Part shown: positions 1-9,864 of the stretch, one piece after another
How positions within the stretch are numbered: position 1 is the stretch's first letter
How the letters are laid out: each line of letters opens with the position of its first letter
NCBI GenBank assembly: GCA_902806595.1
Contig: CADCXC010000038.1
Coordinates: 682,001-746,000, forward strand
Direction: 5' to 3'
Source of the DNA: Pyrenopolyporus hunteri
Lineage: Eukaryota > Ascomycota > Sordariomycetes > Xylariales > Hypoxylaceae
Length of the DNA stretch: 64,000 nt
Notes under the pieces: generated by a model
What the model was told of the DNA's origin: nothing
Database searches by the model: none
Seen by the model: only the letters and a program-made list of their open reading frames with translations
Position numbers and translations under genes: made by a program

Positions 1-103
1 TCTCGGATCATGGTCGTCATCCAGTTAAAGGGCTGTATGTACAGAGCTCTAGGTATCTAAAGGGATATTTAACACGCTTCGCTTCCGATTCCAAAGCATC
101 CTC

Positions 104-1821
104 TTACTCCCGCTTCTCCCAGTAGATGTTCGCCGGCTCGACCGGCCGCGAGAACAGCGAGGCGTAATCCGTGTCGGGAACCTTGCTGCTCCCGTCGACG
201 TTCCTGAACTTGAACATGCGGACGAGCATGGCCGTGATCGTCTGTAGCTGGACGTTGGCGAACTGTTCGCCGATGCACCGATGTCTTCCGGCACCGAACG
301 GGAGGTAGGGCGAGTTAGCGCCTTTGCTGACGAGGCCGTATCCGTAGTCTACCTTCTCATCTTCCACGTCGTTGCGCACCACCGTCGGCGCGAGCGGCGA
401 GTCCTTGCTCCATCGGGTAGGCTCCCACCTGTCCGGGTCGGGGAAGTATGCGGGATCGGTCGCCGACACGCCGGCGGCAGAAAGCAGGGTATGGCTGGTA
501 GGGATCACGTATTTGGTTCCGGGAACGGGCATCGGCGACTTGACGGCTCGCATGATGGAGTGGATGGGCGCGTGAAGTCGAAGCGTTTCCTTGATGATGG
601 CCTGGTTCAGGGGAAGTTTGGCGAGATCCTCGTACGTGAGCGGCGGGAGGTCGGCACCGAGAGCTTCGACCTGTTCGCGGTACAGCGCCTCTATGAGGTC
701 CGGGCGCGAGGCGAGACGCAGCATTATCCAGGAGCTCGTCGAAGAGGAAGAGTGTTGGCCAGCCATGAGCAGCGCGATCAACATGTGCGCGATCTCGTGG
801 TCGGGAACCGGGGCGCCGTTCTTGTAAGTAGAGTTCATCAGATGCCACATCATGTCCTGCGAATCGCTCTTCCCAGTCGCCCTGCGCTCCTTGATGGTGT
901 CCATGTAGATCTTGGCGATAGTCCTCTGCGCGTGGTCCCGCCTCTTGTTCCAGGGTAGGGGAGCCCAGTGAAGCATGAAGTTGACCGGCGTGAAACCCAT
1001 ATCTAGGTCGTGGTATAAAGCGGCGAGCGACTCGTCAAACTTGCTTCGGATCTCGCTTCCTTGGAGAGAGTGCGAGGCGGTGAAGATGGTGATCTCGGCC
1101 ATGTTCTTGGGGATGTTGGTCACTCCCGACTTGCCCTTGAAGTCGGGGCATCGTTTGACGTAGCTGGACACCTCGTCGGCGATGATGGGCACGTAGGATT
1201 GGAAAGCCGCCGTGGTGAGGGCGACCTTCATGAACTATTTCAAGGCATCGCGTTAGTTCTAGTCTAGGCCAATTGCGACTGAAAGAGTGTTGGCGGTCGG
1301 TTTTTACCTTCTTCTGCTCCATGAGCTTAGAGTTGGGGCAGTCGTACACGACATCCTTTCCGAAGACGGGGGTAGTCAGGACACCGTAGATATCCTCGGC
1401 GCAGACGTCCTTGATCTTGCCGTTCAGGATAAAGTCGTTGCCGGTGGGGCCAAGGTAGACGGTCGTCTTCTTTCCGAGGAGCACGAAGGTGAAGATATCG
1501 CCGTACTATTCGGCAGCCTGTTAGTACGCTAGCCTGACTCGCGGCGTCCGCCGGCGTAAAAAGGGGGAAACGCACCTTAGCTCGGTTCTCCTTGAAGAAT
1601 CGGGGAGGATCCATGCCATAGGTGATGGTGCTGCCCACCAAGGGGAACCAGTGGAAAACAACCGGGGGCTCATTGGGGTTCCTGAACAAGACTTGCTTCA
1701 GAACGTTGAGGAAGACGGAGAGGAACAGGACGGCGGCGACGGTAACGCCAACTTGTGAGGGTGTCGAGAGTTGCGACATGTATTGGGACACGGGTCCCCG
1801 AATCTCCTCTAGAAGCCCCAT
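104..1821 (-). CDS. cyp51B: Sterol 14-alpha-demethylase, CYP51B type (Erg11)
   Basis: Haem monooxygenase that removes the 14-alpha-methyl group of lanosterol/eburicol in ergosterol synthesis at the ER, and the target of azole fungicides. Three exons: 1821-1576, 1505-1308 and 1234-104, with introns of 70 and 73 bp (GT-AG). The joined frame gives 524 aa, the usual length. A single N-terminal membrane anchor lies at about residues 24-46, followed by the proline-rich hinge NPNEPPVVFHWFPLVGSTI. The ExxR helix is KETLRLH, and the haem-binding motif PFGAGRHRCIG carries the cysteine ligand C468. The substrate-site tyrosines of the family are present (Y122 and Y136). The start is the ATG at 1821; an in-frame TTG two codons upstream is not used. 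It resembles CYP51B of Fusarium-type fungi more than CYP51A (from memory, no alignment). Transcribed leftward, with its 3' end about 100 bp from the window edge. Confidence 0.95.
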
Positions 1822-3462
1822 TGCCAAAACTGAGTGCGACTGAACACGCGTCGACTACACTTCCAGCTTATAGACTATGGAATGCGAAGACGAAGTTCGG
1901 ATAGGGAACCATAGGAAGGGAGATTAATAAATATAAAAAAAATCCAAGGCCAAGGTATAGACCCTTTTTGGTAAGATTTGGTAAAAGATGGCAAGAGATT
2001 GGCCAATCCGACAATCGATAGGGGGTTATTCGACATCGGCCTCGGCCCATGCTACGCTAGTACCTACGTAGTAGATAGGGAGGTACAGGAGTACCTCGTA
2101 TTCGCATTCGCGCCACGGCTAATGCAGCTGTCTACCCGCAGCACGGATTATCCCACATGTACTGTAGCCATGTACTATAATATGTACCTAGGTACCTATG
2201 CATGTACCTAGATACCGCGTAATTTCGTGAGAGAAGCCCTCTTTTCAACTCGAACAACGCGCCACGAAGAAATAAGACTCGCAGACATTGGTCTATTCGT
2301 GGTCCATACATGTAATCAAGCAAGGTTTATCATGGACCGACCTTACACCGCTACCGAAACCGCATCGGGTTTGCAATTACATACGTATGAGGCGCCCGAC
2401 TCTAATTGTTGGTAAACATACCTCTGCTTCGTACGATCGGCTTACAAGGCATGATAATGATACGATTCGTTATTAGATTCGACTCGATATGGCTTGGCCA
2501 GTTTATTTCAACGAAAAACCGAATATCTCAACCCCCTATTCAAGACTGTCAAATGTAAGTCTTTGCTACTTACATTAGGTAAGTGTACGGGATTATTCAA
2601 TCAGCCATTATCGGAGACACTTTTCCCAAGATGGAGTTCGCCATCTTAACATATAGCTTAAGTACCTACCTAGGTGGTAGGTAGTTAGGTTCATCCTAGC
2701 TTGGATCGATACTAGAGCACTAGACTGAAGGCACAAAGATGTATAGAGTTCACGAGGTACACGGTTGTAATATACTCTAAGCCCTTATAGTACACCTCAA
2801 AGAGTCAAATAGTCATTATTATTTTTGAGTGTGACGTTTGCTGCCTTTCCTCCAGGTACGCAACTTCGTTTTATCAGGAAAACTTGAGATAAGAAATAAA
2901 TAGAAGTCCTCATGTCCTCCGTAACAAACTCTATCGTCGAAACCAGGTACGAATTGGAATTTGAGACTTACATAGGACGCTTGAGTCGAATCGTCAACAT
3001 GAAGAAAAAAGGGTCCGGAAGCATACACCCGAACCCCAGACTCCAGCTGAGCCCGAACATTCTTGCAGCTGCAAACTACCGACAAACAGCTGGCTCAAGC
3101 TCCGGCCACCTGAGCCCGGGTAGGTTGTGGTAGACATGTTACTATTCACGAGACGAGTAGTTGACACCCCACGGAGACAATGCTTGAAATGAAATGACAT
3201 TGGTGCCGGTCCGGCTCATAAGGGTCACCCCTTTTCCTCCCACCTTGCGGCGAGGGCATATGCTCTACTGATGCAACTGTTTATCATACCTGTTATATGC
3301 TTTCTCTGCTGAGATATCGTTTGCCTACCAGCCAACGAAAGCATATTCTATCCCCTAAACGCCAAAGGGCTATGCTATATGCAGGATATCTTGTTGTTTT
3401 TCTGAACCGGCCTTTCCCTCGTAGGGGATTAATCAAACGCCGAAAAACGCCTCGCCCGGCCC
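1822..3462. other. Intergenic region between cyp51B and the fucosyltransferase-like gene
   Basis: About 1.6 kb with no supportable gene; reading frames are short and broken. It holds the cyp51B promoter and the 3' flank of the next gene. It also has scattered ACCT/AGGT palindromic words, for example at about 2180-2215 (GTACCTAGGTACC) and 2660-2695 (TACCTACCTAGG). Confidence 0.6.
1998..2007. promoter_or_regulatory. Palindromic CCAAT box upstream of cyp51B
   Basis: The 10-bp palindrome ATTGGCCAAT holds a CCAAT pentamer on both strands, about 180 bp upstream of the cyp51B start codon. In Aspergillus the CCAAT-binding complex acts together with SrbA on cyp51 promoters. That known biology makes this a plausible regulatory site, but no transcription start can be placed from sequence and CCAAT is common by chance. 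Confidence 0.35.
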
Positions 3463-5304
3463 TTATAATGACAACGCGGCCCAGGTGAAGTCGCCGTCAA
3501 TGTTAACCCATTTCCCCTCTTCTATCGCCTTCTCCCAGCCCATGATCACGGCTAGCAGCCTGCATCCCATCGCACTGATAGTACAAACGACGGCGTCGCT
3601 AGCCTGGCCAAGCACAGCCAGATCCATCACGTAAGCCCGCCCCATAAGCCCTCTAAGCCGTATGGTCTCTGCCGACGCTTTGGACGTTGTTTCTGATTCG
3701 CCTGCCGCATTCGCGTTGTTCGGGGCCGAGCGACCAAGGTTCCAGAACATGCTCGCGAAGAAGCCGCCCTCCCAACCAAAAGTCTCGTCGACGAACTTGT
3801 GCATCACCGTCTTGTCTGGGTTGACCTTCTTGATGTGCTGTTTACTGGCAAGCTTGATTTGCTCTTGGGCCCGGAGCGAGCCAGAGAACTCTTCCGTCTC
3901 GTAGATATCCGGATCGTCCGATGCGACGATGGAGAACGAGTGCTTCTTAGCTACCGGGTCCTCCCCTCCGAAAGTGGCGCTGGAGTTATGATACGCCTCG
4001 ACGATCTCCCTTGATTTCTGCGCGTAGAGCTCCAGCGGTATATACGCCCCGTTGTACTGGTATTCGTACGGGTGTAGATCGCCGCGTCGTATATGCACCC
4101 CGATGATCATACCGTCGCTGTGGTCTCCGTCAGCCACCTTAGCCTTCGACCTTAGGTCCTTCACGCGATGGTTCACGTAGGGCTGGTCCTCGTCGTTTAA
4201 GCGAAATAATGCATCGAATCCGGTCCGAGCAAGGTCATATATTGGTCGGTCTCGATAGACGTTGTTGCGGTGTCGATTCTCGTACTCGGAACTAAAGCTC
4301 TTGCCGAACGTCTCGGATGCCGTAGCAGTTGAGACGACCAGGTGCCGCGCGCTGTGGGGGCACGGCACCATCTCGTGACGCGGGGGCGCTTTGCAGTCGG
4401 GCATCGGCGGCGCTTTGAAGATGGTGGTATACTCGCCGTATGCCCATCGCGAATCGTCGATGAAGAAAGCTCGCCTTTCCTTCTGGGCGAGGCCGTACGC
4501 CATCCATAACATCATCAAGGTAGGACCCAGACCGGCGTCTGCCGATTCAAGAACGAACGTCAAGGACGTCTTGCAGACATTCTTGTCGACTAGCTCGCCT
4601 TTCTCGTCACCTACCAAATGGCCGTCCTGAGCCTGCGCGGTCACCTTCCATGCCTTCCCCTCCACGCCCGGCAAAAGTCCACGTTTCTCGGCCTCTTTCA
4701 CGTCTACGAAGTAGGGGTCGTCGTAGTAGTAACCCGTCTGGGCCTGTTGAGAAGGATTCGCGTGGCCGTGTAGCTCTCTCACGTGAGTCGCTACCTCGCG
4801 GCATTTGGCGCAGATATCAGAATATTCCTTGGTGGTCAGAGGGAAGTTATACGTGGGCGGAATAGAGACCGTCCACTTCGATCTGCCTTTTCGGTCCGTG
4901 ATAGCGATGGGTGTAGGGAACTCCGGCGGGTCATGCTGCCCAACCATCTCGTAGTCCTCATGCTCGTCCAAGGCCCATCCGACGACCGGTACCGATATGT
5001 CCTTCTTGACCACGGCCTTGCCGACGAGCGAAATTAAGGTTAATCCAACGATCCAGGCAAGAATTCGGAGAACGCGGCTGGGCCGAGGCCCAGCTGTCGA
5101 CTTCCGTGGTCGGGGTACCAGAGCTGGTAGTCCGGGAGAAGGTGGCGGGGAGAACATCAGGTGGTTGAAGTTGAAGCGTGAAGACGTCGCGGATAGAGGT
5201 GCCTTTTCATGTTGATATGATGCGGCCCTGCGCAAGTTCAGTCGAGGGGGAGAGACAATCATCTTGGCGTGGGTGCTCTGGGATAGGTCCAGAGTCGGCG
5301 ACAT
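3463..5304 (-). CDS. Type II membrane protein, fucosyltransferase-like (GT23/O-FucT fold)
   Basis: Single-exon gene for 613 aa with the ATG at 5304 (a second Met at residue 15 is an alternative start). A cytosolic Ser/Pro-rich tail of about 77 residues precedes one hydrophobic segment (about 78-97, ILAWIVGLTLISLVGKAVV), giving a type II topology typical of Golgi glycosyltransferases. The luminal part contains FFIDDSRWAYG (280-290), IGVHIRRGD (401-409) and a C-terminal block with SDAVVCTISAMGCRL (569-583). An HxRRGD motif followed by a C-terminal 'SD..VCT.SS' strand is the GDP-fucose-binding signature of alpha-1,6- and protein O-fucosyltransferases. The acceptor is unknown, and many fungal members are annotated only as hypothetical. 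Family assignment comes from motifs I can see; the fucose specificity is inference. Confidence 0.75.
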   Translation of the reverse strand: MSPTLDLSQSTHAKMIVSPPRLNLRRAASYQHEKAPLSATSSRFNFNHLMFSPPPSPGLPALVPRPRKSTAGPRPSRVLRILAWIVGLTLISLVGKAVVKKDISVPVVGWALDEHEDYEMVGQHDPPEFPTPIAITDRKGRSKWTVSIPPTYNFPLTTKEYSDICAKCREVATHVRELHGHANPSQQAQTGYYYDDPYFVDVKEAEKRGLLPGVEGKAWKVTAQAQDGHLVGDEKGELVDKNVCKTSLTFVLESADAGLGPTLMMLWMAYGLAQKERRAFFIDDSRWAYGEYTTIFKAPPMPDCKAPPRHEMVPCPHSARHLVVSTATASETFGKSFSSEYENRHRNNVYRDRPIYDLARTGFDALFRLNDEDQPYVNHRVKDLRSKAKVADGDHSDGMIIGVHIRRGDLHPYEYQYNGAYIPLELYAQKSREIVEAYHNSSATFGGEDPVAKKHSFSIVASDDPDIYETEEFSGSLRAQEQIKLASKQHIKKVNPDKTVMHKFVDETFGWEGGFFASMFWNLGRSAPNNANAAGESETTSKASAETIRLRGLMGRAYVMDLAVLGQASDAVVCTISAMGCRLLAVIMGWEKAIEEGKWVNIDGDFTWAALSL

Positions 5305-8300
5305 CGTTCAAGGGGGGCGGTGACGTCCGGGACGACCTCGCTACCGACTGGGACGGGACAGACGGGAGGACGAGGCGGAATACAGGGATCGGATGGGCCC
5401 GGATATAACAGCCAGTGAAGATATAATAAGATAAGGGAACGGCGGGAAGCTGAGCTGCAGGGCGCTGCAGCAACGTGGGAAGAAACGAACGGGGTAAAGA
5501 CGTGAAAGGAGTGACGAATGGGTTTAAAGAGGACGATTACCCTCTACAGCCAGGCATCGGGGGGATACGGCGCGCGTCGAGTTGGTCGTCTACATCTGCG
5601 GTGTATCGCGGGAACCAGTTACCAACGAACTACCGAAGATGGTGAACCTCGAGTCGCAAAAGTAAGGAAACTCCGGGTGGTGACCGAGGCTTCGTGCGAC
5701 GCGGTACTTGTATGCCTAATGTCTTCGACACAGGAGGAGATTGTGCCCGGAAGAAGTAGGTGATCGCTCACGCGAGGTGGGCGATGATCCGAGTCGACTA
5801 GTTTGTTCTTCCTCGGCACTGGATCGCAGGACGGTCCTCCGCTGAATTATGCACGAGACTGCGAGATTCCAGGGAATTGGGGACAGATGGGGGTTGGCGA
5901 GGACCCAATATAATTTTAGACCGCCCTGGGCGTTCTTTTTCCTTTTTGGTGGTGGGACGACGATCGCAAGCCAATGGCCCAATAGTGTAGAAGACCACGA
6001 GGCTTGGGACGGCTCAGAAATACATACGTACAAAGCATAAGCAGCCCCGAGATGGTTAAACAATGTGCTCCTGTCCTGACACACAGGAGACCACCAGAAT
6101 TGCCATAAGGCCTTTATGGGCCAAGGACAACCGAGGTCGTTGGTTGGTATATGACGGAATGGTATTCCGCGCCTCGATCGAGAGAGGAAAGGAGGGAGGG
6201 AGGGGGATGTGCGCTATGCCTATTCTCCTCCTAAAAACTGGGTGTTCAAAAAGAAAATACAATGGAATAGGGATAAGAAAGATGTGCCAACGCGGACGTT
6301 AGGAAGGACTTAGAGCGAGGGCAGAAAGAGAGGCGAAAAAGAGGAAAGGAATGACAGCATCGTGGTTACGCAGGGGCCGCGGGATGATGTCAGACCAGAG
6401 AAAAAGAAGAAGGGGAGATTTCAGATCATATTCATATCGTCTCCGTTTTCTTCGTTTTCTTCGTTTTCCACATTTCGAACCCTAGCGAGATCGGCCTACC
6501 GTAATCTTATGGATTCCTGATCTCTCTCTGCGTCGACCCTGTTATAATAGGTTTGGCAAGGGGTGGCCGAGCCGAAGTTAGGCTATCGTATGTATATCGT
6601 TTACCTACCTCTTAGGTAGATATACCTTAGGTGTAGGTACCTACATGTAGGTAGGTATGCACGCACGGAGAGGTATCCCGTTGGTCAAACGGCTCGAACA
6701 GACGAAAAGAGAGCGGCAGGATGACAACAAACGGATGATGTGGATTCTGGTAATCTTCTGACTCCCACGGCTTGCTAATAACCCATGGGGTAGGCAAACG
6801 GCAAAAAGGAAACAACCTAAGAGGAAAACAAGCTTACTGTTGGACGGCGCCTCCCTTCTCCTTCCATTCCCTTTAATTCCTTCCCTTCGCGCCATCGAGC
6901 CACGTCCTTCTCTGGTTGGACGGAATAGACGAATATGGCAACTCGTGGGTTTATACTGCGGCACTAGGCCCTTATTGGTTCTTTGGGCTATAGGCGGCGT
7001 TCGTTCCTTCGAAGGAAAATTAAGCTTTGCGAGCGCGGTCAAACTTGTACCGTTTTGAGAAGTTACTGAAGTAGGCCTAGCACGAACCAATGGCAACCGG
7101 GTTAAGCCTTGATGGAACATGAGGAACATGAGGAACTTGACGAACGCCAACGTCAGTTTTTCCCATCGATCCCCACACTGCCTTACGTACCTAGGTACAT
7201 ACGTCCATACGTGTTATGGATGGCAATTACCCCAATTCCTCGGATGAGACGATACCCATCATACTCACGACGTACCTACCTATATACATGTACTTACCTA
7301 GGTAGGTACCTACCTATGTACATAGTATACATACACAACGTATACGCATATTGCAGGAAAGACGGTATCGAATGATTGGACAGATTAGTTTGAAAGGATC
7401 GCCATTTGAAACCCCTGACTTTCTGAAACAGCGCTAAGAGTTACCCTGAAGATCCCCCTTCTTGATTGGTCCTCTTGCTCGGAGCCCGGCTTGACCAGGG
7501 TCTCAGTGGATTCCCCATCCCGTCTTCAAACTCGTTTTTTCTTTTTCCTTATGAGTTGAGATCCCTTCTCTCCACAACGAAATATACGTATGGTTAAGGG
7601 TTCCAAGAAGAAACTCGGACAACTCCAGCGTGTAAAATACACATTGTGGATGTACCTGCACAAATTACCCATAGCATTGGCCAAACCGTCGGATTCTCTG
7701 AACTACAAATAACCGGGTTCTTCGGGTGCCCTATGAACGGGCTACGTCAATGACCCAGGCCTCCATCGCAACGAACTACCAATAAATTGGACGTCCTATT
7801 GCTTTTCTGACCGGATACCGACGATCTTGTCAGACATTTTCTGCCGCGGCGGTCGTGAAATCCGAAAGCCACACAGGTCAATGCACGCTACAATGGCAAT
7901 AATTCCCTCTCAGCGCGCCTCGTCAGCCCGAGTTGGGAATGCCCATCTGACCGTTCCCCAGCCGCCATTACCTAGCTTCCCCCAATCTCCGGGTGCGGGA
8001 CATTAGAGGACGCAGCGGGATGATAGAAGACGACAACGAAGGACCAGCCTAGCACGGCGCCTGGTTGGTCTAAGGCCTTCTGTATTTCCTGTATTCGCCG
8101 AGCCAGTCCTCTCCTTTCGTTGCAGGAATGTGGCACAAGCTCCTACGAGGCGATGATGGTAAATATCGTCCTCGGCTGCTCTCACAATTTCCCTCTCTTT
8201 TGCACTCGTCCTACTAGCCTGTGAAGCCACGACATCTGGGTTTTTGAATAACCCAAGCAGCCCGCACCTTGTCCTCGAAGTTGACTAAGTGAGATACGTA

Positions 8301-9792
8301 ACCTAATACGCAGTAAATTCATCCTTATCACTCGTCCCCTCAGCGGAGCAAATCGCCCGCCCTGTTGCCTGTGCACTTACTTAGACGAATAGAGCTACCT
8401 ACCTAGAGCCACTTCCTTCTCCGGGTAATGAGCGAAAGGAATTCTGAGTACTACCGATAACCTCGCAAGGCTATGAAGGGGAGGAGGCATGGTGTAAGGT
8501 TAAAAATAGCGACGTCGAACCCCCTACCAACCCGTTGTCACCGCCCCCTCCAACCATTCGAACTCAACCGAGCTGATCGTGAGTATTATTATCGCCCATC
8601 GTCCCCGGATCCGATGCCACGCTATGGGAATTTCCCATATTGAATCGGGTTTCAACTTGACTGCCCTGCGCGACATTCCGCCCGCACTGGGCAAACGGGC
8701 TCAACGTCCCAACATCACCCAACCCACACAATACTACGTAGATACGCGATCATACCTATTTGATACTACTCACCGGGCAACTTCGCTCAAGTCCATGTAA
8801 TAGGTAAAATTGCGCCCGGCCGCTTAAATAGGGCACGTGTAGGAACCCGCTGTTGGGGGACACGTCTGTGAAGCCTCCCATGACCAAATGCGGTATCAAG
8901 ATGCAAAGCATACATGAGATCGAGGGGGGGGATGATACTCAATTTGATTGTTGCTGCCTGCCTACAGCACAAGGAGACGTCAAGAGCATTACCGAAACCG
9001 GATGAGGTTATGCCATTAGCTATGCAGCTGACCGAACTCCGAGAGCTCTGTCTGCTGTTTTGGGGGGGAGGACGGCTGCTTACAATCACCTTGTCCTTGT
9101 CCCTGTCCTTGAATAAGTTAGCAGGTTAAGACGCCCGTGACATCTACAGCGGAATAGTATTGGGGAAAGACATAAAGAACGAGGTATATCCTAGACGTCG
9201 GAGATGACAGCATCATATTATTTGCTGGATATGCGTCAATACTATATAATAGCCCCCAAGAGACCGGTGTGGTGTCACAGCTTCAATAACATCCTGCAAC
9301 GGGTTCTAATCCAATGGTTGAGACAATACTCGCTCGCCCACGACAACTAAATCATATTCGCGCCCATCTTTTTCATTATAAAAAAACGAGCCTGAGCCTA
9401 GAATAATTTTTGCAATAATATACAACACAGAGACGCCTCCGGAAGGGAGAGAAGGTTGCTCTGACATCCCGTTCACATTCCCCGTTTGACTGCCATTAAG
9501 AAAATAACAAAATAAAAAACGACTCCCACCACCTTCGTTTGGTACACGTCCTACCTAATGATAGCAATAACATGGTCGTTGCCTGGCGGCTTGGAAACGG
9601 CTGAAATGACCCGTCAACTTCGCTCCCGTAGGTCGTCAGGACATTCACGTTCCACACAGGCCCCTTCGGCGTAGCAAACAGACGGATCTGATAGGGTATA
9701 AAAACAAACGGCAGAAGCAGAGCCCCGACCGGAACGCCTCGTTAATTCGCAAAGATGATGGATACTGCTTCCTGCATCGCATATGGGGATAT
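5305..9792. other. Gene-poor region with palindromic TACCTA/TAGGTA blocks
   Basis: About 4.5 kb between the heads of the fucosyltransferase-like gene and the tail of the kinesin gene. No frame shows a recognisable protein, and I see no tRNA or rRNA. Notable contents are palindromic blocks at 6603-6660, 7183-7200 and 7269-7330, and a pyrimidine run near 6439-6470 (TTTTCTTCG repeats). Confidence 0.55.
7299..7316. repeat. 18-bp perfect palindrome of the AGGT/ACCT family
   Basis: TAGGTAGGTACCTACCTA reads the same on both strands and is centred on GGTACC. It sits inside a wider block (7269-7330) of TACC/GGTA words. Same family as the blocks near 14120 and 18410. Confidence 0.85.
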
Positions 9793-9831
9793 CTACGCCT
9801 CCATCACGACTTGCTGCTTCGACTCCTTCAG

Positions 9832-9864
<33 letters not shown>

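Noticed and set aside
281..958. 225-codon frame on the plus strand
   Set aside because: It lies wholly antisense to the cyp51B exon, whose protein is unmistakable; the frame is a GC-rich shadow.
6560..6590. tRNA A-box-like TGGCCGAG words (also near 44610)
   Set aside because: No B box downstream and no cloverleaf.
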